DNA of 64,000 bases from Bacteroidota bacterium (GTDB taxonomy: Bacteria > Bacteroidota > Bacteroidia > Chitinophagales > Saprospiraceae), in contig JAFMDF010000009.1 of NCBI GenBank assembly GCA_017857395.1, positions 1 to 64,000 on the forward strand, read 5' to 3'. A program made the translations under genes and the position numbers. Below the pieces are notes generated by a model. That model saw nothing but the letters and a program-made list of their open reading frames with translations. It ran no database searches and was not told where the DNA came from. Of the stretch, positions 16,782-25,027 are shown piece after piece (the first letter of the stretch is position 1; each line of letters begins with the position of its first letter).

Positions 16782-18137
16782 ATGGAAAGACACAATACAG
16801 ACGACTTATTTAAAAAAATGCTGGAAAATCCGCCTCCAATGAGGCCAGATATGGACGCCTTAGAGGACATGAATCGGCGACTCGATGCGGCTCAGACCAA
16901 GCGTAAAAGAGTTGTCTGGTGGTGGCTGATACCTTTATTATTTTTACCCTTTTTGTTGAGTACCATTTTCTTTTATTTTAAATATCAAACCGCACAAAAT
17001 AACCTGAATGAATTAAATTTACAATTAACGGATCAACAACTAAATACGCAAATTGATACCCTTACACAAAGAATCACTATTTATCAATATGATACCATTT
17101 TTAATCAAATTTATCAGGATGTAATCATCCAAAGAAATATACCTGAAATAGCTGCTTTGAGGGCTAGTAATGGGGGCATTTTTGTGCCGCCAAGTTTACC
17201 AAATTTTGGTGCACCAGATTTGTGGGCTAACTCAGCAGCAACAGCTTTTAACACATTCGATAAAAGCAGTTTTCAGCCTTCCCAACTTGAACTGCTCAGG
17301 GATGGGAAGGTTCTTTCTTTGGGGCAAATGGCTCTCGTATTGGGGAAGCATGAAGTTGGCGTAGACAAAAATAAGCACAGCTTAGAAAGGTCACAATTGA
17401 CGTCGTTGATGCGCAATATCGAAACCTTGTCTTTTTTAGACAATCGGTTTCAGTACGAATATCCATTACCGCCATCTGACCATTTTTTAAACTTATCGGC
17501 TAAAAGCAATGTGGATAGAATTAATCCACTTTGGTACTTAGTGCCCACAGGTTTTCAGGCTGGTTTCAATTGGAGTCCATTTGGTTTAATTAGCCTACCG
17601 ACTGGCAATAACAACGTCAAAACTATTGGTTTCTTAGGAGAAGTGGAGTTTACTAAAAATACCCGCTTACAGTTTGGCGTAGATTACTTGAATGTTCCTT
17701 TAAGTGCAGAATCTGCGGAGGAATTAAGCTTATTTCCTACTGCTTTGCCGAATGATCCAGCAGATTTATTAAAAGAACTCTATGGCGATTTCACTTATTT
17801 ACAAGTGCCTATCACCCTGAAATACGTTTTTCAACCAGATAAAAAATGGAAGCCTTCTATCGGTGTGGGCATGATTGCTCGATTGCCCTTAAAAGAGCAA
17901 TTGAGATATGAGTTTTTAAGTAGTCAAGGTGGGGAATATACGCAGGCACAGCCCATTAGCGGTGGTGCTTTCTCTGTTGAAAATATGCGAGGAACTATCG
18001 GTATAGAATATAATCTTTATAAAAACTATACGATTCAAGCCGAAGGGTTTTATAATTATCAGTTTGGCGAATCGACCAATCCTTATGTGCAATTCCGTTA
18101 TGGGGGGTTGAATTTGGGCTTAAAGTATAAATTTTAG
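16782..18137 (+). CDS. Anti-sigma-like transmembrane protein with C-terminal outer-membrane-barrel-like domain
   Basis: About 451 aa from the ATG at 16782; the ORF track start at 16746 is a GTG inside the sigma gene and unlikely. A cytoplasmic acidic/basic stretch of about 45 residues (TDDLFKKMLENPPPMRPDMD) precedes a membrane helix (WWWLIPLLFLPFLLSTIFFYF) and a short coiled coil. From about residue 250 the chain has barrel-type strands (TGFQAGFNWSPFGLISLPTG ... YGGLNLGLKYKF) ending in aromatic Phe. Bacteroidota sigma loci often encode such proteins. How one chain could serve both inner-membrane anchoring and a barrel is not clear. Confidence 0.7.
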   Translation: MERHNTDDLFKKMLENPPPMRPDMDALEDMNRRLDAAQTKRKRVVWWWLIPLLFLPFLLSTIFFYFKYQTAQNNLNELNLQLTDQQLNTQIDTLTQRITIYQYDTIFNQIYQDVIIQRNIPEIAALRASNGGIFVPPSLPNFGAPDLWANSAATAFNTFDKSSFQPSQLELLRDGKVLSLGQMALVLGKHEVGVDKNKHSLERSQLTSLMRNIETLSFLDNRFQYEYPLPPSDHFLNLSAKSNVDRINPLWYLVPTGFQAGFNWSPFGLISLPTGNNNVKTIGFLGEVEFTKNTRLQFGVDYLNVPLSAESAEELSLFPTALPNDPADLLKELYGDFTYLQVPITLKYVFQPDKKWKPSIGVGMIARLPLKEQLRYEFLSSQGGEYTQAQPISGGAFSVENMRGTIGIEYNLYKNYTIQAEGFYNYQFGESTNPYVQFRYGGLNLGLKYKF

Positions 18138-18583
18138 TCGACCAGTTTTATACTTAGAACACCAGCTTAAAAATTGATAAATATCCGTAAAAAAACATTT
18201 ATTGGCAGTTATCTTCTGCCAACGGATTGATTGCCAACAGATAAAAAGGTATAAAATTTAATTTTCTACTGACCTATTGTATGCTAAAAGTATATTTTAT
18301 GGGCAACTCACAAACGTCATAGAACTAGCAAATTTCGATTGATTATAGTCTAATTACCCTCATTAATTATTAGTACATTTTGTCCATGGTATATATTTTA
18401 TCCACGGCACAATTCATCCGTGGCTCATATTATCCGTGGTAGTATTCATCCGTGTTAAATAACCAAAAAAGCTACCAAGCGGAGCTTGGCACTACAGAAA
18501 ACATCTGTAATCCGAAATAAAAATAAGCATCAAAGATAGACTTTGGCAGTTAACACTATTGCCTAATTTCAAAAACAAAACCT
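18138..18583. other. Intergenic region with phased short repeats
   Basis: 446 bp without a gene. It includes the 16-bp phased repeat at 18383-18456 (separate entry), a GGCAG/CTGCC dyad near 18204, and a small hairpin CCAAGCGGAGCTTGG near 18476. The region should also contain the promoter of the AraC-type gene at 18584. Confidence 0.5.
18383..18456 (+). repeat. Degenerate 16-bp phased repeat (TCCGTGG core)
   Basis: TCCATGG, TCCACGG, TCCGTGG, TCCGTGG and TCCGTGT begin at 18383, 18401, 18417, 18433 and 18449, that is at spacings of 18, 16, 16 and 16 bp. The sequence between the cores is AT-rich and diverged. The array is too short and lacks the dyads of a CRISPR. It could be a multi-site regulator binding array. 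Confidence 0.7.
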
Positions 18584-18910
18584 ATGGTAGCCGTGTATAG
18601 CAGAATCCAACTCTTCACCGATTACGTAGCACAACATTTAGCCGACCCAATGCCGACCGCAGAATCTATTGCGCAGGCAATTCACATGAGTCGCTCTACC
18701 CTCTTTCGATTGGTCGAGCGAGAATTGGGCATGTCTCCTTTTCAGTACATTCGCCAAGAAAAATTGAACAAGGCATTGGCTTTATTTGAAAACGGTGAAT
18801 GCCAAAGTATTAGAGAAATTGCTAACTCGGTCGGGTATTTACGAACAGATTATTTTGCTGGTATTTTTATGGCTGCTTTTGATATTGATTTGAAAGCACA
18901 TTTTCAATAA
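18584..18910 (+). CDS. Stand-alone AraC-type DNA-binding domain protein
   Basis: 108 aa consisting almost only of the AraC/XylS double helix-turn-helix: ESIAQAIHMSRSTLFRLVERELGMSPFQYIRQEKLNKALALF then REIANSVGYLRTDYFAGIF. There is no ligand-binding or receiver domain, so it is either a small constitutive regulator or the surviving C-terminus of a larger one; nothing upstream supports the latter. Its last 7 bp overlap the convergent DUF4349 gene. Targets are unknown; the phased repeats upstream (18383-18456) are candidate sites. Confidence 0.85.
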   Translation: MVAVYSRIQLFTDYVAQHLADPMPTAESIAQAIHMSRSTLFRLVERELGMSPFQYIRQEKLNKALALFENGECQSIREIANSVGYLRTDYFAGIFMAAFDIDLKAHFQ

Positions 18911-19812
18911 GTGTCCTTCCGCCAAAATCGCCACTTTATTCGTTTCCGAAAAGCCAAAATTAAACCACCAACCAAGATAAAAGGCCATATTCCAACTAAA
19001 AATAAAGCAAAATCTAAAAACCCATCAATTCCATTTTTAAATGCGCCGACTAGTTGTTCCCCAAAATTTCGGACCTTTTCAGTGGCTACCACTTCATGTT
19101 CTTGAAATAATTCCATTCGTAAAGTACTAAACCGAACTTGGTCATCCATATATTTTAGCCGACCTGTTCTGGAATCAATCTCTTCCTCAATTCTACGGAT
19201 TTTTTCTTGTATTTCTAAAATATCTTTTATGGAATTTGCCTTATTTAATAAGATTCGATAACGCCCTAAATAAGTTTTATTATTCTCCAATCGAATGGCA
19301 ACATCCACATATTGGTCTGTGACATCCCGTGCAGAGATATTCTTCTCCAAAATTTTACCATTGCCAACTTCAATCGCCTTTAATAGCGCTTCAAAATTTT
19401 TGGAGGGTACTCTAATCGTTAAATGGTAAGTAGACCGATAAGTGCCTGACGTATACTTTTCATTTTCGTAATACGCATCGAACTTTTTCAAAGTACTGTC
19501 TATCTCCGCTTTAGTTGGCTTCAACTGATCTACTTCTACCTTTAAGCCCCCATCCTTTATAATTTTACTACCTTTTTTGATAGCATTTCTAATTTTTTGA
19601 GCTTGCTCATTTTCTTCTGGAGGAGGTGGTGGTGGTGGTGGTGCTGGTGGTTCTGCTGTCCGAAGCACCCCCATTTCTTGGTCATAATAGGCTGCGTCTT
19701 CCATCTCATCTGATTCTGCCATTATTGCCGATTCTTTCCCTTCATAACTATTCCGTTCTTGACAGGCCGAAAAACTTAATAGGAGGGCTAAAAGATAATA
19801 GTATTTTTTCAT
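18904..19812 (-). CDS. DUF4349 domain lipoprotein
   Basis: 302 aa. The lipobox is SFSAC (Cys about 17). A low-complexity PPAPPPPPPPPE stretch follows near residues 55-66, then the DUF4349 domain with GTYRSTYHLTIRVPSKNFEALL, a helical hairpin around LEIQEKIRRIEEEIDSRTGRL, and a C-terminal membrane helix (FALFLVGIWPFILVGGLILAF) ending in a basic tail. The family is often called an anti-sigma-like envelope protein but has no proven reaction. The 3' end overlaps the AraC-type gene tail to tail. Two membrane attachments (lipid and helix) predict a protein fixed at the inner membrane. Confidence 0.88.
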   Translation of the reverse strand: MKKYYYLLALLLSFSACQERNSYEGKESAIMAESDEMEDAAYYDQEMGVLRTAEPPAPPPPPPPPEENEQAQKIRNAIKKGSKIIKDGGLKVEVDQLKPTKAEIDSTLKKFDAYYENEKYTSGTYRSTYHLTIRVPSKNFEALLKAIEVGNGKILEKNISARDVTDQYVDVAIRLENNKTYLGRYRILLNKANSIKDILEIQEKIRRIEEEIDSRTGRLKYMDDQVRFSTLRMELFQEHEVVATEKVRNFGEQLVGAFKNGIDGFLDFALFLVGIWPFILVGGLILAFRKRIKWRFWRKDTY

Positions 19813-19836
19813 GTTGTATAGTTTTAATGACTGACT

Positions 19837-19899
19837 GTAGCTTAGACATTCTTGTCTGAGAAAACTAATATTTTACTCGGACAGGAATGTCCAAGCTAC
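19837..19899. repeat. Palindromic intergenic repeat (GTAGCTTnGACATTC type)
   Basis: GTAGCTTAGACATTCTTGTC at 19837 mirrors GGACAGGAATGTCCAAGCTAC ending at 19899, with a short AT-rich loop. It lies 25-90 bp upstream of the DUF4349 start and could be a mobile-repeat relic or a terminator for readthrough from the left. Confidence 0.75.
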
Positions 19900-20056
19900 G
19901 GTTATTAGATAGATGTTCCTTTTCATAAAAAAGATGGTTTAAAGGTATTGTTAAAAAATATTTTAGGTCTATAAAACTTCACAACAACCTCTAACCAACT
20001 GTAAATCAACACAATAAACTTAATGCTATTTTCAGACAAAAGCAAACTTTAATTTA

Positions 20057-20130
20057 ATTGTGTAAAAATAACACAAAATATTTGCACCTTACTTCTATAA
20101 ATCCATATATTTGTGTAAAAAACACACAAA
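20057..20130 (+). promoter_or_regulatory. Promoter and twin dyad operators of the NAD/ADP-ribose cluster
   Basis: A Bacteroidota-type promoter is visible: TTG at 20082-20084, a 21-bp spacer, and TATATTTG at 20106-20113. Two copies of the dyad TTGTGT-N7-ACACAA sit at 20057-20077 and 20110-20130, centred 53 bp apart, about five helical turns. The second overlaps the -7 box and start point, a repressor-like position; the first lies upstream of the -33 element. The regulator is not identified; an NAD-responsive factor such as NrtR or a CRP/FNR-type protein are candidates. Confidence 0.7.
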
Positions 20131-20141
20131 ATAAATTTCCA

Positions 20142-21011
20142 ATGAAATATTTACACCTTGATGCTGACTTTACCCCTTTCGGAAAATCTATTGCTTTTGA
20201 AGCTTTTACTTTTAATGGAGGAGAACCACATATCAAAATCAAGGAGCATTTTGGACATTCATCGAAAGACTTATTAAACCAAAAGCAATTAGAAGAAATA
20301 CTAATCACGACTAGAATCCGAAGTTTTAATAATTTAGGTTTTTTATTAGTTGCTACTGATGCCTTAAGAAGAATGGGCGTAGCAAAAATCAGCTTACTCC
20401 TCCCCTATTTTCCAGCAGCTCGACAAGACCGATTCATGATCAAAGGAGAAGCCTTAACGGTAAAAATTTATGCAGATATTATCAATGCCGTCAATTATAA
20501 ACAGGTCCTTATTCTTGACCCACATTCGGAAGTTACGCCTGCTTTATTGCAACGAGTACAAGTATTAGATAACCATAAGTTGGTACAACAAGCCGTTGCG
20601 AATGAAGCTGATTTCCTCTTAGTTTCTCCCGACGGAGGTGCTTTAAAAAAGGTCTACCAATTAGCTCAATTTCTTGATGGGCAACCAGTTATTGAATGCA
20701 GTAAAATGCGAGATGTCAAAACGGGGCAATTGAGTGGTTTTAAAGTTTTTGCCGATGATTTACAAGGCAAAACTTGTGTACTAGTCGATGATATATGTGA
20801 TGGCGGTGGCACTTTTTTAGGCTTAGCCAAAGCATTAAAAGCTAAAAATGCTGGGAAATTAATACTAGTAGTCACACATGGCATTTTTTCTAAAGGTTTG
20901 GAAGAATTAAGTCGTGTTTTTAGTGAGATTTATTGCACAGATTCCTTTAGTACCATTCCAAATAAATCCTTAAATCAAATAAAAATTGACCATGGATTAT
21001 TATCTGAATAA
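20142..21011 (+). CDS. Ribose-phosphate pyrophosphokinase (PRPP synthetase) homologue
   Basis: 289 aa from the ATG at 20142; the longer ORF start would lie inside the promoter. Family hallmarks are YFPAARQDR (catalytic flexible loop region), LDPHSEV and the PRPP-binding loop VLVDDICDGGGTF. It should make PRPP from ribose 5-phosphate and ATP. It is shorter than housekeeping Prs (about 310-315 aa) and heads a cluster with nicotinamide phosphoribosyltransferase, which consumes PRPP, so it is probably a dedicated supplier. The next gene begins inside its last codons (20-bp overlap). Confidence 0.87.
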   Translation: MKYLHLDADFTPFGKSIAFEAFTFNGGEPHIKIKEHFGHSSKDLLNQKQLEEILITTRIRSFNNLGFLLVATDALRRMGVAKISLLLPYFPAARQDRFMIKGEALTVKIYADIINAVNYKQVLILDPHSEVTPALLQRVQVLDNHKLVQQAVANEADFLLVSPDGGALKKVYQLAQFLDGQPVIECSKMRDVKTGQLSGFKVFADDLQGKTCVLVDDICDGGGTFLGLAKALKAKNAGKLILVVTHGIFSKGLEELSRVFSEIYCTDSFSTIPNKSLNQIKIDHGLLSE

Positions 21012-21429
21012 AGAACATACTTTTCAACGGTTATTAGCTGAGTACAAAAAATACCAATCGCTTGTAGTCGCTTATGATTTTGATAATACAGTTTACGATT
21101 TTCATAAAAATGGCTGGCAATTTCGGCAAACCATTCAATTATTAAAAGCTTTAAAAGAACTAGGTTGCTACCTAATCATTTTTACTGCTAATGAAGACGA
21201 GGGTTTTGTGAAAAATCACTGTATAACGAACGAAATTCCTTTTGATGGCATCAATAAAAACCCGCCTTTTTATCCCTCCATGTCACGAAAAGTATACTAC
21301 AATATTTTATTAGACGACCGAGCAGGCTTAGCAGAAACATTTGAACATTTAACAAGACTTATCAAACAAGTCCATAAGGAACGGTCGTCTGGAGACGACG
21401 AGATAGTGATTCCAAGTCTGGAGACTTGA
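20992..21429 (+). CDS. HAD-like hydrolase, NAD cluster
   Basis: 145 aa from the ATG at 20992, overlapping the PRPP synthetase gene by 20 bp. It shows the HAD nucleophile motif YDFDNTVYDF, a Thr in the second motif (LIIFTANED) and the acidic third motif LLDDRAGL, so the phosphatase core is present in minimal form. Similar small HAD proteins occur in NAD salvage clusters; its phosphate substrate is unknown. The last 15 or so codons (SSGDDEIVIPSLET) lie within a dispersed palindromic DNA repeat that also occurs near 5.1 kb, so the natural C-terminus may have been replaced. Confidence 0.75.
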   Translation: MDYYLNKEHTFQRLLAEYKKYQSLVVAYDFDNTVYDFHKNGWQFRQTIQLLKALKELGCYLIIFTANEDEGFVKNHCITNEIPFDGINKNPPFYPSMSRKVYYNILLDDRAGLAETFEHLTRLIKQVHKERSSGDDEIVIPSLET

Positions 21430-21437
21430 AATATCAG
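21384..21437 (+). repeat. Dispersed repeat copy, forms the 3' end of the HAD gene
   Basis: Starting GTCGTCTGGAGACGACGAG, this 54-bp block matches the reverse complement of 5107-5162 at roughly 85% by eye, including the shared GATTCCAAGTCTGGAGACT. It contains its own GTCGTC-TGGA-GACGAC hairpin. The stop codon of the HAD gene lies inside it. Confidence 0.85.
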
Positions 21438-21491
21438 TTTTTAAACAGCTATTTTTTAAGGCTAATTACGTTGAAAACGTAAGAAATATTG

Positions 21492-21514
21492 GTTTGAAGA
21501 TAAAATCTTCAAAC
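21492..21514. repeat. Perfect 10-bp hairpin before the NAMPT gene
   Basis: GTTTGAAGAT-AAA-ATCTTCAAAC is a perfect stem-loop in the 194-bp gap between the HAD and NAMPT genes. It lacks a T-tract, so it is more likely a repeat relic or a processing site than a terminator. Confidence 0.75.
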
Positions 21515-21623
21515 ATCGAGACTTGAAATATCGAACTGATATATTTCCTAATCAAAGATTTAAAATTTGGGACAAACGAAGTAAATCTTGTTAATCTTGA
21601 ATAATCTTGTCATCCTGTAAATT

Positions 21624-23099
21624 ATGAATACCATACATCTATCAGACGGCTACAAAGTAGACCACAGAAATCAATATCCAAAAGGAACGGAACTAGTCTA
21701 TGCCAATTGGACACCAAGAAAAAGCAGAATCAAAGGCATTGATAAAATTGTCTTCTTTGGTTTACAATATTTTATCAAAAAATACTTACAAACAGAATTT
21801 GACCAAAACTTCTTTGCACAACCGAAAGTAGCTGTTATCAACCGATACAAACGTAGAATCAGCAGTTATTTAGGGGCAAATGCCATTACGTATGAACATG
21901 TAGCAGCCTTACACGATTTGGGTTATTTGCCCATCGAAATCAAAGCATTACCAGAAGGTATGTTGACGCCGATTCGAATGCCAATGTTTACGATTAAAAA
22001 TACCTTACCCGAATTCTTTTGGATCACCAATTTTCTGGAAACGATTTTGTCTTGCATTATTTGGTTGCCTTGTACGAGTGCGACGACTAGTTTGGCTTAT
22101 CGCAAAATATTAAATCGTTATGCGGAAAAAACGGGCGGTGACCCTGAATTTATCCCACTACAAGCCCATGATTTTAGCTTCCGAGGCATGGCTGGTTTGG
22201 AAGCCGCATTGATGAGTGGTGCAGGGCATTTGCTAAATTTTCAAGGGACAGATACCATTCCTGCCATTGATTTTTTAGAGCAATATTATAATGCCGATTG
22301 TGACGAAGAAATAGTGGCATTAAGTGTTCCTGCAACCGAGCATTCTGTCATGTGTATGGGTACGCAGAATGATGAAATCGGCACTTTTACTAGATTAATT
22401 ACCGAAACTTATCCAAATGGCATCGTCAGTATTGTTGCGGATACTTGGGATTTTTGGAAAGTGATTACGGAATATTTGCCCGCTTTAAGCATGCAAATCA
22501 TGGCAAGGGATGGCAAAGTAGTTATTCGACCTGATAGCGGTGACCCCGTAAAAATTATTTGTGGAGACCCCAATGCTATACCAAATACACCTGCCTATAA
22601 AGGCGCAGTTGAATGCCTTTGGGAAACGTTTGGCGGCACTTTTACCAAAAAGGGATACAAGTTATTAGATGAACATATCGGTCTAATTTACGGAGATAGC
22701 ATCACTTTAGAACGTTGTGAAACGATTTGTCAGCAATTGGAAGTCAAAGGTTTTGCCAGTACGAATTTAGTTTTTGGTATTGGTTCTTATACCTACCAAT
22801 ATGTCACTAGAGATACTTTTGGCTTTGCGATGAAAGCTACTTATGGCGAAGTAAACGGCAAAGGTAGAGCGATTTTTAAAAATCCTAAAACTGATGATGG
22901 AACGAAGATTTCCGCCAAAGGGTTAATACGACTGAATGGGACTAAAACCGAAGTTTTAAGTATGCAAGATGAAGTCAGTCAAACCGAAGAAATGGGCGGC
23001 TTATTGGAAGTGGTTTATCGAGATGGGCAATTGCTTAAGGAAACGAGTTTAAAAGAAATTCGACAATTATTAAATCAACAGTTAACCAAATGCTTATGA
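21624..23099 (+). CDS. nadV: Nicotinamide phosphoribosyltransferase
   Basis: 491 aa, the same length as typical NAMPT proteins. It converts nicotinamide and PRPP to NMN. Signature stretches are HLSDGYKVDHRNQYPKGTE, YANWTPRKSR, FSFRGMAG, the catalytic-His region VPATEHSV, VIRPDSGDP and NLVFGIGSYTYQYVTRDTFG. It stands downstream of a PRPP synthetase homologue and directly before ADP-ribose-processing genes, giving a nicotinamide-recycling context. Its stop overlaps the next gene's start in an ATGA junction. No NMN adenylyltransferase is in the cluster, so the last step to NAD+ must be encoded elsewhere. Confidence 0.93.
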   Translation: MNTIHLSDGYKVDHRNQYPKGTELVYANWTPRKSRIKGIDKIVFFGLQYFIKKYLQTEFDQNFFAQPKVAVINRYKRRISSYLGANAITYEHVAALHDLGYLPIEIKALPEGMLTPIRMPMFTIKNTLPEFFWITNFLETILSCIIWLPCTSATTSLAYRKILNRYAEKTGGDPEFIPLQAHDFSFRGMAGLEAALMSGAGHLLNFQGTDTIPAIDFLEQYYNADCDEEIVALSVPATEHSVMCMGTQNDEIGTFTRLITETYPNGIVSIVADTWDFWKVITEYLPALSMQIMARDGKVVIRPDSGDPVKIICGDPNAIPNTPAYKGAVECLWETFGGTFTKKGYKLLDEHIGLIYGDSITLERCETICQQLEVKGFASTNLVFGIGSYTYQYVTRDTFGFAMKATYGEVNGKGRAIFKNPKTDDGTKISAKGLIRLNGTKTEVLSMQDEVSQTEEMGGLLEVVYRDGQLLKETSLKEIRQLLNQQLTKCL

Positions 23100-24916
23100 T
23101 GTTAGAAGCCACAATTGGAGATGCCTACGGAAGCGGCTTTGAATTTGCTCCCGACTTTGTATTCGAACTGAATACACTACAAAATTATTTGCCTCATGCC
23201 GACGGTTCTGGTTATTTTAACCGCTATACCGACGATACGCAAATGGCGATTGGATTGACCGAATTATTACTAGAAAATGCAGAATGGACACCGTTAAATA
23301 TTGCCAACAAATTTGTAGAAGTATTTAAAAGAGATGTCAGAATAGGCTACGCTGGACGCTTCTTTGCCTTTTTAAAATCAATTAAAGATGGTAAAGAATT
23401 TTTGGAAAAAATTATTCCAACTAGTGAACGAAATGGTGCTTCTATGCGAGCTTATCCACTAGGTGTTTTAGCAGACGAACAGGAAGTTTTGCGACGTACT
23501 GAAATACAAGCTAGAGTCACACATGATACAGATGAAGGTGTTTTTTCTGCCCAATTGGTTGCGTTGAGTGTGCATTATTTTTTGTACAAAAAAGGCCCTA
23601 AATCAGAGTTAGAACCCTACTTAAAAAAGATGATTCCAATTGAATGGGATTTTAACTGGAAAGGCAAGGTGAACATGCGAGGTCGAGAAGCTATTTTGGC
23701 GGCTTTAGCAGCTATTCAAAAATATGACCGATTGAGTGCCATTTTAATACAAAGTGTGGAATATAAAGGCGATGTGGATACAGTTGCCAACTTGGCCATG
23801 GCAATTGGTTCTGTGGCGGAAGAAATTGAAAATGATTTACCACCTTTCCTAGCAAAACAATTAGAAAAGGGAAAGTATGGTCGATTATTTATCAAGAAAC
23901 TAGACCTTCAATTAATGCGATTGGTTAAAAATAAACCAACGGAAAACAATTCTAAAATGAAATATAATAAAATACAAGATGCGCTTTTAGGCGTCGCAGT
24001 AGGAGATGCTTTAGGCGTTCCTTTTGAATTTTGCACCAGCGACCAAATGAAAAAAAATCCAGCAAAAGAGATGATTGGATACGGTAGATATAATGTACCT
24101 GCTGGAACTTGGTCAGATGATAGTTCGCTTACTTTTTGCTTAGCGGAATCCTTAGTAAAAGGCTATGATTTAGCCGACATCGGAACTAATTTTTTAAAAT
24201 GGAAAGAAGAAAATTATTGGACAGCTACAGGAGTGGTATTTGATATTGGCATTACGACTTCAAGAGCCATCACTTATTTGAAACGAATTCTAAGAAACAA
24301 AGAATACGAGGAACTGACGCTACTAAAATATCTAGGTGATGAATACGATAATGGTAATGGTTCTCTTATGCGAATTATGCCTTTGCTATTCTATATCAAA
24401 GGCAAAGACATCTCCGAACAATTTGAAATTATCCGAAATGTGTCGGCTTTAACGCACCGACATATTCGAGCAGCGATGTGCTGTTTAATTTATCTACGAT
24501 TAGCGGAACATCTACTCAACGGCAAAGACAAAGTAGCCAGCTATCAGCTCATGCAACAAGAAATTTTAACTTTTTGGAAAAGTATTGATTTCTCTGCCAA
24601 TGAGTCCAAGTTATTTGTTCGATTGATTGAAAATGATATTCGAGACCTACCTTATGAAGAATTAAAATCTGGTGGCTATGTCATGGAATCAATAGAAACT
24701 AGTATTTGGTGCTTTTTACAAAGAGACACTTATAGGGAAGTGGTTTTGACGGCCATTAATTTAGGACATGATACAGATACAACTGCTGCTATTGCTGGTG
24801 GTTTGGCAGGGTTTTATTATGGCGCTGTGAGTATTCCTAATGATTGGTTGGCTTCGATTGCTCGGTTGGAGGATATTATGGCGTTGGGGGATCAGCTTGG
24901 CGTAAAATATCTTTAA
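23090..24916 (+). CDS. Double-domain ADP-ribosylglycohydrolase
   Basis: 608 aa made of two complete ADP-ribosylglycohydrolase (ARH/DraG-type) domains. Domain 1 (about 1-285) has GDAYGSGFEF, TDDTQMA and GDVDTVA. Domain 2 (about 290-608) has GDALGVPFEF, SDDSSLTF and GHDTDTTAAIAGG. The metal-binding acids (DD and DTD) are complete in domain 2. In domain 1 the second cluster is GDVDT, so one ligand differs from GDTDT. An internal ATG (MKYNKIQDALLG) marks the second domain's old start, pointing to fusion of two genes. Exact start is 23090, 23096 or 23099. Family activity is removal of ADP-ribose from protein or small molecules. Confidence 0.9.
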   Translation: MLMMLEATIGDAYGSGFEFAPDFVFELNTLQNYLPHADGSGYFNRYTDDTQMAIGLTELLLENAEWTPLNIANKFVEVFKRDVRIGYAGRFFAFLKSIKDGKEFLEKIIPTSERNGASMRAYPLGVLADEQEVLRRTEIQARVTHDTDEGVFSAQLVALSVHYFLYKKGPKSELEPYLKKMIPIEWDFNWKGKVNMRGREAILAALAAIQKYDRLSAILIQSVEYKGDVDTVANLAMAIGSVAEEIENDLPPFLAKQLEKGKYGRLFIKKLDLQLMRLVKNKPTENNSKMKYNKIQDALLGVAVGDALGVPFEFCTSDQMKKNPAKEMIGYGRYNVPAGTWSDDSSLTFCLAESLVKGYDLADIGTNFLKWKEENYWTATGVVFDIGITTSRAITYLKRILRNKEYEELTLLKYLGDEYDNGNGSLMRIMPLLFYIKGKDISEQFEIIRNVSALTHRHIRAAMCCLIYLRLAEHLLNGKDKVASYQLMQQEILTFWKSIDFSANESKLFVRLIENDIRDLPYEELKSGGYVMESIETSIWCFLQRDTYREVVLTAINLGHDTDTTAAIAGGLAGFYYGAVSIPNDWLASIARLEDIMALGDQLGVKYL

Positions 24917-25027
24917 ATAAAAAAGAATAGGTTGAACACCTATAACCCGTTGTCCTTCATTAATCCGTTGGGAATTAAATGCACCTTGTCCAAATTATTT
25001 TTCATCTATTAATAAAAACCTAAATCA

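Noticed and set aside
18383-18456. Short repeat array considered as CRISPR
   Set aside because: Repeat cores are only 7 bp, spacing is 16 bp and there are no dyads or cas genes.
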